Counted from the first letter of the stretch, positions 48,700 to 60,615 are shown. The stretch: 64,000 bases of DNA from Marasmius tenuissimus (GCA_029532415.1 JAQOTA010000022.1:1-64000), one strand, 5' to 3'. Translations and numbers: made by a program. Notes: generated by a model not told the origin, from the sequence alone.

Positions 48700-49141
48700 T
48701 CTGATCTCAGGATGTCTCCACGTCCTTGAAGATGGGAACCAGTTCATCGCACACCTTTTGACTTTTGAAGAAGCTATGGAGATACTCAAGAATCCTCAAG
48801 AGCGAGCGGTCTTTCGTTGCGCGTGGAACTCTTACCATGTACATCTGGAGACGGTAGAAAAAATAGGAAGACTCGGGAAGTCGAAAATATAATCTCGTGT
48901 TCGTGTAAATTACTCTCAACTCCCAAGATTTAGTCGACGGACTAATACATCTTGGCTCGAGGCTTCATCCTGCCAAATGCCGCATAGCGTGCCTCTGAGT
49001 ACCTTAATCAAGATTCGGGTGGCCGATGTTGTTATTCAGTTGTTCTTAGCGGGGCAACATGATGTCTTGCATGGGCAGCGCCATTGACAGCGACCCTCGA
49101 TCGAATATTGGCGCCACGTCTCGGCTCGAGACTTCAGAGAG
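48700..49141. other. Intergenic
   Basis: No recognised gene. It ends at the TATA box of the zinc-finger gene. Confidence 0.4.
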
Positions 49142-49149
49142 TATATATA
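49142..49149 (+). promoter_or_regulatory. TATA box of the C2H2 gene
   Basis: TATATATA, 48 nt before the ATG at 49197, the same spacing as other TATA boxes in this window. Confidence 0.55.
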
Positions 49150-49196
49150 CAGTACCAGCCGTCAAAGTTTCCTCCACCCCAAAGCCTCAGACAAGA

Positions 49197-49905
49197 ATGG
49201 CTCTCTTCACTTGCACGATCTGTGGTAACTCTTATTCGTCAGATACTGCTCTGAACGATCACTGGGAGGCTGCCCACCCCAGCTTATATGCTCTCGACAA
49301 ATCGATTTCGGAGTGTGCGAAGAGAGTATGTGTAACGTCTTATCCTGTGCGATCGTAAACCTCGTTCTCACTGGTGGCTTTATACAGAGCAGCTCTCTTT
49401 CACAATGTTCACGGTGTGGAACAGTGGTGGCAACGTTCACCTGGAACTCGGTACGTGTCTCACTCGTCCAGTTTAGACGCGTCTAGATTGATCTCGTGTA
49501 TTGAAGCATGTTGTATCTGGCTTCTGCTTATACTACCAGAACGAAGATGGATTTCCGGACACTGATGGGGCGCCCGTCACCACGGTATCGGAATCGTTAG
49601 AAATATTCAAGGGCGACTCACTTTCAGACTACCCTGGCGGTGGCGTCCTCGAACCTCTCATCTCGCATACCACTCGCTATCAGACGCCTCCTGACGGGTC
49701 CACGCATCCCGTGTTATACACAAAATCAGATAATGCGAACGATCCGGGACGACGCCGCAGGTGGAGAATAAACCCCAGAAGATTCTTCAGACGGATGTGG
49801 GTGTCACGAAGATCGGAATTCGACGACGAGTTGCAAGGTCGTAACCCGCGAGATGGTAAAAGCATTGTAGGGCCCTTCGACATCTTTGCTGGAAGGATTC
49901 TATGA
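49197..49905 (+). CDS. Small C2H2 zinc-finger protein
   Basis: Three exons, 49197..49325, 49388..49450 and 49507..49905, all in phase 0, sum to 591 nt, 196 aa. Exon 1 starts with one C2H2 finger: C-x2-C-x12-H-x4-H in CTICGNSYSSDTALNDHWEA followed by AH. Exon 2 encodes a second CxxC pair (QCSRCGTVV). The remainder is polar, with a basic patch (GRRRRWRINPRRFFRRMW). I know no family match; a nucleic-acid-binding role is inferred from the finger only. The 3' part of exon 3 (about 49860-49905) runs antisense through a copy of a dispersed repeat, so the C-terminus may have been altered by an insertion. The introns have good GTATGT/GTACGT donors. Confidence 0.6.
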
Positions 49906-50010
49906 GACCAGTCAAGGTATAACAGGCTGGCATACGCACCATCTGGCGGCATTCTGGGCCAGAGTAACTTTGCATATACTGTCTTTTGTGTGCTCTATCC
50001 ATCCAAGATG
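49860..50010 (-). repeat. Dispersed repeat family, copy 1
   Basis: Minus-strand copy. When translated it gives PPDGAYASLLYLDWSHRILP, closely matching copy 2 (PLEGALVSLLHLDWSLLSLP) and copy 3 (PPEGAHASLLRLGWPRIIFL), with clear nucleotide similarity as well. It overlaps the end of the zinc-finger gene. Outer limits are approximate. Confidence 0.5.
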
Positions 50011-50160
50011 CGGTCTTGACGCGTCATTACAGGCTGAGAATGGGGCTGTAATCTTGGGAAATGCTTGAGGTCGTGTGGATATGGACAGAGCATCGATTCG
50101 AAATGAGAAAGATGAATTGTCTGTTTTTATATCAGTATAAATCGGTGAGAGTGCGATTTA

Positions 50161-50543
50161 CAGCCCTTTGCGAAAAGGATGGCACAAGCTGGGGAGGTGA
50201 GATATATAGAAAAATAAATGAAGAAGGGTTGAGCGAGGGGAAGGGATACGAGCGGCAGTAAACCCGCTTCAAACACCTCCGAGTCCAGCCCAAACATCTC
50301 CGAATCCACTCCAAACACCTCCGAATCCACATCGAACATCTCCGAGGCCACATCAAACATCTTCAAGGGCACAGTTACCTACGACCGCCCCTCGAAACAC
50401 ACCTCAGCCCCTCCCGTAAAATGTCCAAAATATCGACCAAATGCTGACCGAAGGGGCGCTGGAGCCGCCGTCTATGTTCGCCAATTTTATTTTTCCATAT
50501 CTACAACCTGTGAAATGTGTGCCAACCTTTTCGCAAAGGGCTG
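50161..50543. mobile_element. Tc1/mariner-like MITE carrying a minisatellite
   Basis: Inverted termini 50161-50186 and 50518-50543 match in 25 of 26 positions, starting cagccctttgcgaaaagg. Each is flanked directly by TA (50159-50160 and 50544-50545), the target duplication of Tc1/mariner-type elements. The 383-bp interior has no transposase but includes a 21-bp tandem repeat. Confidence 0.75.
50271..50370. repeat. 21-bp minisatellite, about 4.5 units
   Basis: Units of 21 bp starting aaacacctccga or aaacatctccga repeat four times (50271-50354) plus a partial fifth. On the minus strand they would encode a degenerate 7-residue repeat (DSEVFGV-like), but no gene context supports translation. Confidence 0.8.
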
Positions 50544-50639
50544 TAAAAAAGTGCTGAATGCTAGCAATGGCATCGTCGAGGTGATGGTGGTTTGAGCGAG
50601 AAGTTTGTCATCGGTGGGCGTTAGTTGACCCCCTTCTCA

Positions 50640-51170
50640 ATTAATCTCTCCCATTTCGACTCGATGCTCTTTGCAGAGTATTTTCCAAAGTTTCACAAAC
50701 CCACTCGAAGTCCATAATCACACTTCACCCGCGACTCGGATGGGATCGACAGCGTGAAAGACGGTGGACTTGAGGCTTTATTTATTAGATTACCGCTGGA
50801 GGGTGCGCTCGTCAGTCTGCTACATCTTGACTGGTCTCTTTTATCTCTTCCAGCCGAAGATTTGCAAGGTTCCTCCATGCTTTTACCAGCAGCTGGTTCT
50901 CTCTACACGCTCACTAGGTATTCACAAGTCGATCGCCTGGGCTGCATCTACATTTATCTACATCAAAACCCCCCATCGCAACCTCGAAATCACGTACACG
51001 GTGTCCAAAGCGAGCAGAATGCCCCGTCGAGTGGTTCTTGAAACTCTCATGGCAAACACTCACACTCTTCGTCACCGCATCGTAACCAGACTCAGGGCCC
51101 TGAGTCGATCTTGCCTCGGACACCTCCCAGGACCCAACCCCACCTTGAATCGTCACACACTCTCTTACTG
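50640..51170 (+). repeat. Dispersed repeat family, copy 2
   Basis: Similar over several hundred bp to 57640-58420. Shared landmarks are caaagtttcacaa, gcgactcggatgggat, the PLEGALVSLLHLDWS-encoding block and a late block around cgcatcgtaaccag / cgtcgtaatcagtc. Reading frames are broken in all copies I can follow, so it looks like a decayed gene family or element of unknown type. Confidence 0.5.
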
Positions 51171-53097
51171 ATCTCCAATTCCCTCTTTGGCTCTATCCTG
51201 TCTGCGACAACGCACATTGGCAAAGTCTGTGACGTTGATTGCGGCCCTTCTCTCGAGCATCGGGGCGTGAACGTCGTCTCGGCGTGCACGTACACAAAGT
51301 CTGGGTTTGCAAATTGTACGATGGCTTCGAAGAGGTTGGCCGTGAATATATCACGGTGCGTCTACGTCGTACTTTTTTCTCTCCTAATGGATGCTCATTC
51401 ATTCGTTAGCGTCCTCGGTTGTTACAACAGAAGGAAGAGGACAGGAAGAGGGTTGAAGGCAATCTCTGACCGACGATATACGTGCCGCAGTTTTGTAGCA
51501 GCAATCACAGTCTTGACTATGACCTTGTAGCGGTAGTGATCTGCGCATACATTCAAAGAGGCATACAAATACATTCATTCTGACCTCTTTGCGTCCTCTT
51601 TGTACGATGGACAATATATACGAAGAAGTTTCTTCTCGAGTCCTATAGAAGCTTGATTAGTCCGAGATAAAACTTCAGAAGTAGGTGAGCCCACCGACCT
51701 TGTTCACTCCCAGAGACGTATAACCTCCGAATCTTGACACCCGACACACATATCAGCGGACTGCGCTGAACGGATTGATGGTTTGGTACTCGGGCGTAGG
51801 TTGTGGTGACGGCTAGGTACAGGTTCACTGGTTACAGAAGTTACGACCCACATCGGCGAGATCCTTGGGGTCCGAAGTAGCGCTTTGAAGTTTGGACGTC
51901 TTCTCGTACGGCAAGTGGGTAGCGGGGTGCTTCTGCAATCGACAACAAATGAGCTTTCCTCTCCCCAAAATGGACCTGATAGAAAGAGTGCACTTGGTGG
52001 CCCTCGCGGCTGCCTTTGTCCATTCTCTCAGGTACAACAAACGCAGGTACGAAAATGTCGCGATACGTTTGGAGGCGAGGATGATGGGTAGACGGCCAAC
52101 GACGGGGAGAACCCCGACAAGGTACGGTTCCCTTCGTACGATCGTGCCATAGTCATTCAAGACGTGCTGCCTTAGCCCCTTCGCCCCACCCAGCTTCCCA
52201 AAACGCCAACAGTTTTCTCAATCCAGCGCATCCAAATTCTTTACCGTCAACACAGAACACGATCTCGTCCTCCCAGTGTGTCGGGTGTTGGGTCTCAGCG
52301 CACCGTTGGTCTTGGTATATCTCGATGAGATGCAAGATCGAGTCTCACTCCTGAGAAGATGACCAGGGTGCCGTCGGTGAAGCAAGAATCGATAACTCCC
52401 AAACCTTAGCCACAACAGAGAAGGGTGAAGACGAGCAGGGAGACTAGGAGAGTACACAACCCCGAGCCAAGGTCATGGTCATAGGCGAATCCGGCGGGGT
52501 TTCTGATGCATTGGCGTGTCGAAGGATCAGGCTTCATGATCGAAAGGTCGATATGGGGATTGTTGGGTACCGGGTGCCGAACCATCGTTCATGCCGCCGT
52601 AGACTAGTAGTCATCATAACGGGTCAAAGAACATGAGGGATTCGAGTTGGAAGGAGAAGCAAATCGAAAGCAGAACGATCTTCATCTTCCGCCTGACCGT
52701 TCTCTGTGCCAAGGTAGGCATAGGAATCCTCGCTAGGTGCTCGTTTACCTGTGGCGGGTTGTGAGGACACATCGGAGGTTGATAAGGAGGGCGGGGGTTT
52801 TGTTCGCCTGTTCTTCTTGATCTCGCGATGGAGCAAAGGCTTCGGTATAGTGGGTAGCTTGCGCGAACGAAGAAAAAAGAAAGGCTACGAGAAGACTCCT
52901 TGTTGACATGGGCGCTGGAGGGAGAGCCCGGCGGCGGTTCTGCAGCTCCAAATTGTCAGCGTTCCCAAATGGACTTCATGAGGTGAGAACTCGCTCTCCA
53001 GGCGTATTGCTTGCTCGTAAGCCAAATTTTATGCCATTAGTCATGGTTGTGGTCCTGGACACGGCAGTCCTCGATAGCGTGGACCCTTCATGGAATC
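51171..53097. other. Unresolved stretch, probably decayed coding sequence
   Basis: Several open frames occur on both strands, for example a hydrophilic minus-strand stretch ending at 52624 (PATGKRAPSEDSYAYLGTE) and another ending at 52153. None joins into a model I can support and none shows a known family. I treat it as unannotated. The right end meets the MULE element. Confidence 0.35.
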
Positions 53098-56000
53098 TGT
53101 ACTCACCCTCAGGTTCTGTCACATCAATTTTGTGACTCGGCGGATTGTAACCAGCTTTCATACTTGCGTTTGTTATAGTTTAGCTCATGCAGTTAGAAAT
53201 CAGACGTATTAGACGTATTTCATGTAATATTGTGCTCTGAATAATAGAGGTTGAATTCAGTTCCTCTGAATCGCGGAAGGAGAAAAAAAAAACCCAGGAA
53301 TTGTGAGTTTGATAAGATAACTCCCAGGTACGAGATAACACGGACATCGCCACAAATCCGATTTCATGTGAAAACGCGCTTGCCACGCTGTGAGACGCGT
53401 CGTCGTCGATCGCTCCCAATTCCTCCTTTTACCTCCATCTCAACTTCAGCCTCCGCTATGGATGCCTTCAAGCATTATGCGACAGAGATCTTGACTGGTG
53501 TTCCGAAGCCTAATTCCATCAGCCCTGCTAAGCGAGAGAAGATGAAGACAACCGTACCATCAAAGCTTCACCTCGCGGATCAAACTAGAAAGAACCTTCA
53601 AGATGAGATGTTGAAGAACTTCAAGTTCTCTGAATATCAATATACCATTTATGATCAAGGTGATCTCAATGTATCTCACATTTCAACTTGGATTCTGAGC
53701 TTGTGAAAGACCGCGCAATGACCCAGTACTCTGACCTAAATCTCTACCTGCCAAGCAAGAATGAACGCGTAGTGAATGCTAAACTCACCTGTGTTGATTC
53801 CAAGATTCACCCACTCATGAACAGTGAGCTTTCCGTTCTATTCACAACAATTTTTCTACCACTCATCCACAATTAAATAGAGAGGTACAATCGGCGCGAG
53901 CTTCTGTTCCAATGTCAGGCTGGTATGGACAACACTCAGGGACGTAACCCTTCCAAGAAACGAGAGATCCCCTGGAAAGACGTAAACTGTACATGTTGGA
54001 TCAGGGTCTTGGTGACATTTGATATAGAAGCCACAAATCGTACGTTGTAAACTGCCATAATGAGACCTGAATTCATTATTTATCCAAATCCAGCATCCGA
54101 TTTCATTGCCATTAACCAGATATCCGGAATCACTTCACACTCTGAGGCATGCCGAGTCCTATCTGACGTTGAGAATGATCCACCAATTCCACTACACCCT
54201 CTTGTCCGTGCCCGAGCTCTCGAGCTTGTCGTCCGGGGGTCTCCGCTCTACTTTCTCCGGTCAGAAATTGAAGAATTTGTCAAGCTACATTTCAACGAAG
54301 GCACTCTCGGCACAGATTGTCATCGCCTGTTTCTCGAGTCCCATGACACATCATCCTTGTATCGTACTACTCGCCGCTATTTTGGAATCCGCCAACGTAA
54401 CAAACCCGAGGAAACATTACACTCTTGGTACCGCACAGACAATCCCACGCCCCCATCCTCTCTGATACAAGACTCCTGCCTACACTATACACCTCAGATC
54501 ACAGATGATAAAGAATCACGCTTCGAACTTGTACTTGCTACCCCAGATATGAAGAAAGCTGCATGGGACCATGCGCACAAGCAGCACCTCCTGATGGATC
54601 TTACCTTTGGCTTCTGCTCTGCTTCCCTACTCCTCACACTTCTCATGGCTTTTGACAAGAACAGACGCGGCGTACCAGTAGGCGCCCTCCTCTTCTCCGC
54701 ACGTAAACACGCCAAGGCAACCCATGCCGATTACGATACAAAGATATTAACCAAGCTTGTTGGCACCTGGAAGGATGGACTAGGAACCAATAGTGATGGT
54801 GAGAAGATTGATATCAAAGTCGCTACTACAGATCAAGATCCCCGTGAACGTAATACTCTGGCTGCCCATTGGCCCGAGATATTCTTGCTTCTCTGCACAT
54901 TCCATGTCTGGCAGTCCTGGAAGAACGCCCTTAACCGCTTTCTCCGATGTATTCCTGAGGGAGAACCCCGTCAGGAAATTCGACGTTGCCTTGCGCAACT
55001 CCTCCATCAGCTGATGCGGAAAATCACATCCTATCCTGATGCCAAGCACGCATTCGAATCTGAATGCCAGTATCTACTACGCCTTGGACGACGCCGGTCC
55101 GCCACAGCAAAGAAACAAGCAAAGGGTGGACTAGTCTTTCTCAACTATCTGCTTCAATATCACCTCAAGAGCGAGGACTATTGGTATTCGTGGTCTCCTG
55201 CTGGTGCTATTGAAGCCTCCCAGCGTTTGAATATCCCTGTAGATGATGTTCCCCGCACAAACAACCCTCTTGAAGGCTTCAATGGACGCATCAAGAATCA
55301 ATATATTGCGCCATACACGCGGGGTGGGAGGCTACCTCAGGTTGATGTCTGGGTCTATGTTTTCGTCACCTATGTCATTCCAGAGCTGTTCAAATCCTTT
55401 AGGGATAAAGAGAAGCACCAGGAGTTTCATGCCAAGTTTCGCTCAACTGTTCCCACATCTGCCTCTTCTGAACATGTTCCCCCAACATTGCCGGCCTCCT
55501 CCACTGCATCAAAACCTTCATCCTCTCGGAAATCTACTCCTCAGACTCCTGTTGAAACCCCGGAATTCACAGTTGAAGAGTTGGAGCAGGAAGGTGATGT
55601 GGAAGACAAGGAAATTGGAGAGGATCTCGGAAAGGTCCTTGCCCAAGATAGTGATGAAGAAGCTGAAGTCGACGATGAGGAGCTTCTCCGACTAGACAAG
55701 GAGACATCTGCCTTTGTTGGTAAGAGGTAATTTACATTTCTGCATCATTTCTACTAATCCATGGACAGAGGAGACTCAGTTTGACTTTGACCTGACCGAG
55801 GACGAGCCCGCACTTGATGCAGAAGAGATTCTCTCTCAGCTCCAAGCCCTCGGCACTTCGTATTACACCTCTCACGACAACGACTCTCGCTTCCTTTCAT
55901 CTCCGGCTCCATCATTTGTCGAGGATACATACATCCCACAGTCCCCTCCCAAACGCCAGCTCCCTCTTCCTCAGATTGTTTCATCCGTATCTGGCCTATC

Positions 56001-56683
56001 ACATGACACCGTCTCCCATGTATCAGAAACCCAGTTCTCATCAGGTTCATCAGATTTGCCCACTTCACCACCCTCATCCATATCCTCAGACAGCTTATTG
56101 GTCCATCCTGCAACAACGCCCACAATGTCCCCTCAGGCCGCCATCCCCCGTGTGACAAGCAGCAAACGAGCTACCGCTATTATGGAACTGGCGCAGGCAC
56201 AAATGAAATTTGTCGAGGCCGCAAAGGGATTTATTGCTCTTACAGATGACACAGACGCCGTGCACACCGCCATTTCGGACATCAAACGAGCACTCGGGAT
56301 ACACCCTGGGTCTGAAAGCCCTCCCTCCACATCTACATTCCCATCAACCCCACCTCGTTCCCCAACATCCTACCGTTCCTCAATTTCTCCCCGCGTACCT
56401 CTCAGCCCGAGTGCCCCCCGCGAGTCATCTTCATTTGACAACAAAGCGGCCACCGTGCTCGCCGGTTTCGAGAAGCAGAACAAGGCTCGACGTATTCAGT
56501 CCCGAAACATTGTTTAAATCTGTACGATAGACTCAGCTTTGTGTATTATCATGCAGTGTAAATTACAGGTCATTCCACTACCAAAAACTGTCGCGAGCAG
56601 GTTACTCGACAATCGATTCACCGGGAATTAATCCTATCCTATGTGATTGTCACATCACGTGACTCTTTCTGAGGGTGGGTACA
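53098..56683 (+). mobile_element. MULE-type DNA transposon with imperfect TIRs
   Basis: An apparently intact MULE transposase gene sits between two inverted termini. The left end from 53098 and the reverse complement of the right end from 56683 agree in 14 of their first 15 positions (tgtac, one mismatch, cacccctcag-like core read as CACCCTCAG) and again in GTCAC at positions 21-25. The limits enclose the gene with 360 bp on the left and 166 bp on the right. I find no convincing target duplication directly outside, so the exact ends are provisional. Confidence 0.55.
53458..56517 (+). CDS. MULE-like transposase (DDE)
   Basis: Five exons: 53458..53670, 53727..53823, 53881..54039, 54094..55719, 55769..56517. 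They sum to 2844 nt, 947 aa, open throughout. The N-terminal part has a Cys/Trp-rich zinc-binding-like block (FQCQAG, WKDVNCTCWIRV), as in FAR1/MULE DNA-binding regions. The catalytic core has D325 in HLLMDLTFGF, D403 in KVATTDQDPRERN, a C-x2-H (CTFHVWQSWKN) and E550 in TNNPLEGFNGRIKNQY. The C-terminal part is acidic and then Ser/Pro-rich, with a helix near IMELAQAQMKFVEAAKGFIA. All acidic catalytic residues are present. Intron 1 could alternatively be 53660-53709, also in frame. It would cut and paste its own element; activity is inferred from intactness only. Confidence 0.85.
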
Positions 56684-57639
56684 AACTCCACACTTCATGC
56701 AGGCTCCACACCGAGGTTACTTCTACAGCTCTCTTTCTCTGCATCCAAACCCAACCAAAACCTCAAGAATCAACATTGACCCTTCCCTTCATACATCTTC
56801 ATACTTGTTGCCACAATTACAAACCGACTCCTGTCGTCTCCGAATCTGCTCGACCGCTCCTGACTTTTGAACGTACACCGAGAATTATGCCAGAGTCTGG
56901 GAGCTCGCGGTGAAAAACATCAGGTTTGGGTCGTGGAAGCACATTGCGTCGTAAGGAGTGACTGTGGATTACGGATTGTCAATGGTTGGTTGTTCTGAGG
57001 CAGGCGACGCGAAGATGTGAGAATGTGACCTTCCTGATAAGCCTGGAGGTTCCAGCAAATATTTCGGGTGTGAGACGAGTGCGAGGAAAACGAGGATAGA
57101 TTGAGCAGCAGATTCAAGAGATTAGGATGCGGTCGAATATTCGATTCGATCGTTGCCACCTTCAAGTTCGTTGTCTGTAGGATTTTAATCGGTCAGGGAA
57201 GTTTCTGCAGCGGGTCAAATGGATGTCCACTGACCTGGTTCACAACCAGGTACGTTCGACTGTTGTCAATGGACATATCTTTGGCGCCCAGCAGCCCCAA
57301 CTTGAGCGTCGCCAAAAGAAAATCCGCTACTGAGAAAATAACGAATGTTGGATCTGATCATAAAGTGGTCGATATGGGTTCTTTCTGTACTTGATTGTCC
57401 GTGCTGTTTGCCCTCGCAATCGGTAGAGGTATGAGAATGAACTACGGTCGGGACGAAGGCGGCGCGGAATGCATGTTAAAAATCGTATGAGTGCGACGTA
57501 CTGACCGGATCAACAGGCGCTCATTGACCACGAACATCTCGAGCTTGGACCACCACCATTTCCGATGCCTACATCCAGTACTTTTGTCCGTCACATTCCC
57601 GTTGATATAAGCAGCCCGATTTGACCTTTTTGACTCTGA
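56684..57639. other. Intergenic between MULE and repeat copy 3
   Basis: No gene recognised. Short open frames only. Confidence 0.4.
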
Positions 57640-58640
57640 CTTGATTCATCTTTTATCTCTACTCGACCTCGAGCATCCTTCAAAGTTTCACAACACACTA
57701 GAAGTCTATGACCACACTTCAAATTCGCGACTCGGATGGGATGGAGGTCATGAGCGACAGTGGATTTGAGGCTGAATTTGGCATATTACCACCAGAAGGT
57801 GCGCATGCCAGTCTGTTACGTCTTGGCTGGCCTCGTATAATTTTTCTGGCCAGGAAGTTACATGGGAGAGCTTCAATTCCGTGACATGAATAATTCATCG
57901 TCGTGGTCATCAAAGAAAGGGTGTGCGTGCGTGAGATTCACAAGCGTGCCACGCCTTGTCCTCTTACCACCATCGCCGAGCCTGTTGGCATCAACCACCT
58001 TGCCGTACCCGCCGCCAGGCATCGAGCTCGCTGTCAAGAGCAATGGGGTCGCCCATGGACATGGACGACAATGGATTGCCTCGTAAATGGCCTACCTGAA
58101 TATCGGAGGACACGGATTCCGCAGAATGAACTGTAGGTTGACCAACTCATGCTATATTATATTTCTCCAAGTCTCAGGACGTTCACCAGGTGTCCTTGGG
58201 TCGCCCACCTGAATTCATAACATTAAACAAGCAGAATACCCACTACACCCACCCCGTTCAAGGTCCTCATCGACCTCAACCCCGAGAGTTGCGTACGCGG
58301 TATCAAAAAACAAGCAGAACGCCCCGCCGAAGCGGTTCTTCAAGCCCTCATGGCGAACACCCATCTATCGGACGCTTCTCCAAAACGTCGTAATCAGTCT
58401 CAGGGCCTGGGAAGAGTTTGTTCTTCATGCTGAATTCACAGTAATTGTTTTGCCCAATCGCTCGCGTGCACGTAGTCAGTCTGAAGTGAAGAGACCGCCA
58501 TTATCGACGTTTGGACATGGGCATAGCGATTCGAGGATTCGACCTACAGTGCATAAGGCGCGGGAGTTTGGTTGTTCGCATAGTATCTCTCGTCTAATTG
58601 TGCTGCAGCTGCGGCTGCGGTTGGCTGTCGCATTGTGACC
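57640..58640 (+). repeat. Dispersed repeat family, copy 3
   Basis: The longest copy. It starts near cgacctcgagcatccttcaa, contains the PPEGAHASLLRLGWP block at about 57789-57830 and the block AERPAEAVLQALMANTH at about 58315-58370, which resembles MPRRVVLETLMANTHTL in copy 2. Frames are interrupted. No known family recognised. Confidence 0.5.
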
Positions 58641-59160
58641 AAGTATGAGCTGGGTCGTGAAGGTGGTAGGGGGACTAAACGGACTCGGAGCAAGAGCAAA
58701 CAGGAGAACGCCGAGCCTGGGTCCGGATCAGGAGGTTTTGAAGGTGAGTCTCCTGGTCTGAGCCATGAGCGTATTTCGTCTAACATTGAAAAATTTCGAT
58801 AGACGAGCCCCCAGGAGGCCACTATCAGTGACCTACGAAGAAAGTTGAAATGAACGTTTCGGATAATTTGTCTTCGTGAACTTGGTATTGGAGGACTAGT
58901 ACGCTCTATCTGTTACGATGCCTGGATAATTTCCCTCGTTTGATCTCTGTTATCTATTTCTCACAATGTATTTCTTTGGAATCTGAAGCAGTATCATTTT
59001 ATACTGTAATTTGTTAATTGTCGTCGTGGAATGACCTATCATATATCAACCATCGAACTGCAACTTGTATGGGTTCTTGTGGATCTGTTCTAGCACGCTA
59101 CTCGCCGTAATAGCAGTGATCGAAACTCGCGTGAGCAACAAGTCACTCAAAATCATATTC
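58641..59160. other. Intergenic
   Basis: A/T-rich in part; no feature recognised before the NLR relic. Confidence 0.4.
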
Positions 59161-60480
59161 GTTACATTGTATGTAGTTCAAATTCAAGCAATAGAGTATG
59201 AAGGTGTGGGCAGCACCGCGATGAACGCTGATGAACGGGACTGTACAGTTGTCGGTGCACTCCGAGTCCGAAAGAATTCAACATGCAATGTTGTTGTCAT
59301 TGACGGGCTGGATGAGTGTGGTGACGAGGAGGACCAGTTACACATCCTCTCCATCATCCAGTCTGCATACCAACAAGCACCCCACTTCCCATTACGATTC
59401 TTAATCTGCAGTCGTCCGGAGTCATGGCTCCAGGAAGCCTTTGCTGGCAAACCTCTCTTTCAACTCTCAAAAATGATTGTTTTAGACGATTCGCTCGCAG
59501 CTCATGAAGACATCAGGCGATATTACCGCCATCACTTCCATGAAATCATCACCTGTCCAAAGTATAGCCAAGTCCAGTTCCCGGACCCCTGGCCTTCGGA
59601 GAAAGATCTTGAAACTCTGGTTGAGCGGACCTGCGCCCAGTTCATCTTTGCAGTGACCGTGGTCAAGTACATCAAAAGTGCATTCGGACACCCAATTGAG
59701 CAGCTTCGTGTCATCCTTGAAAAGACTCGGCCTTATCGACAGGGAGCATCGCCCTACCAACAACTCAATGCACTTTACGACTTCATACTCAGTGTCAATC
59801 CAGACTATGAGGAAGTCCGCCCCATTCTTGCAGCCATCCTTGTGATGCCAAATCTGGATTGAGTTGGTGCTAGGACTGCATGCTGGACAGGTAGCGGCAG
59901 CACTACGTAGTATGCACTCGGTACTGGACGTCCGACGTCCTAGTGATGCAATCTGTGTCTTCCATACCTCGTTCCGGGAATATCTGGTTGACCAGACCAG
60001 GTCGGGTCGTTTTCACATCGACCCTGACACTCAGAAGCATGCCATCACACGACAGTGGCTCCAGAATCTCGCGACCAGCAAAGTGTGGTGGACTTACAGG
60101 TACAATTTTAAACATCCTCTACTGACCTTTGTATAGATACTGATACCCTTCTATGTGCATTCCCAGCTCCAGTAAGCTCCATGGGAAGAAGACCAAGAGA
60201 ACCACGCTCTTCTTTACAGAATGGAAGAAGTTCTGCACCTCAATTCCTGAACCAACTTGCAATCTATTGGACGATTTGTGGAATGTCAACCTCGCATCCT
60301 TGTATCTGATGGCGCTTCTGGATGCTTGTGTTAGTTATTTGGAATGGGGAACACCATTTGGGGAATTGGTACCCTGGGTGCATAAATATGTAAGTGCACC
60401 CAACTACTTCTCTCCATTACAGTCTGCTCATGTCTTGTTGTCATCAGTGCAACTCAGGGAACAGCCAGGGCATAGATGAC
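59161..60480 (+). pseudogene. NACHT (NLR-type) gene relic
   Basis: Remnant of a fungal NACHT-domain STAND NTPase, the family linked to nonself recognition and cell death. It begins inside the domain: the Walker A loop is missing. Walker B is clear (VVVIDGLDECGDEEDQLHIL), followed by RFLICSRPESWLQEAF and TCAQFIFAVTVVKYIKS. The frame breaks at about 59858 (NLD then stop) and resumes one base on as IELVLGLHAGQVAAALRSMH, then ICVFHTSFREYLVD. After a likely intron (about 60101-60136) an in-frame TGA occurs near 60141, and the tail FFTEWKKFCTSIPEPTCNLL, WNVNLASLYL and GELVPWVHKY follows. Loss of the P-loop plus a frameshift and a stop make it non-functional. No repeat (WD/ankyrin) domain remains. 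Confidence 0.8.
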
Positions 60481-60615
60481 AAGCAAGCTGGGGACCGCAG
60501 AAGGGCTGGGGGAAACAAGGCTCATGGGTATCCATCATATGTCAAAGATCAAAATGTGGTTGAGGCTCGCAGTCGCGAGATGGACAAAGGAGATGCACCA
60601 GAAATTGTGTATGTA

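Noticed and set aside
53671..53726. Possible frameshift in the MULE transposase after TIYDQGDLN
   Set aside because: A 56-nt GTATCT..CCCAG intron restores the frame exactly, and the total exon length is divisible by three.
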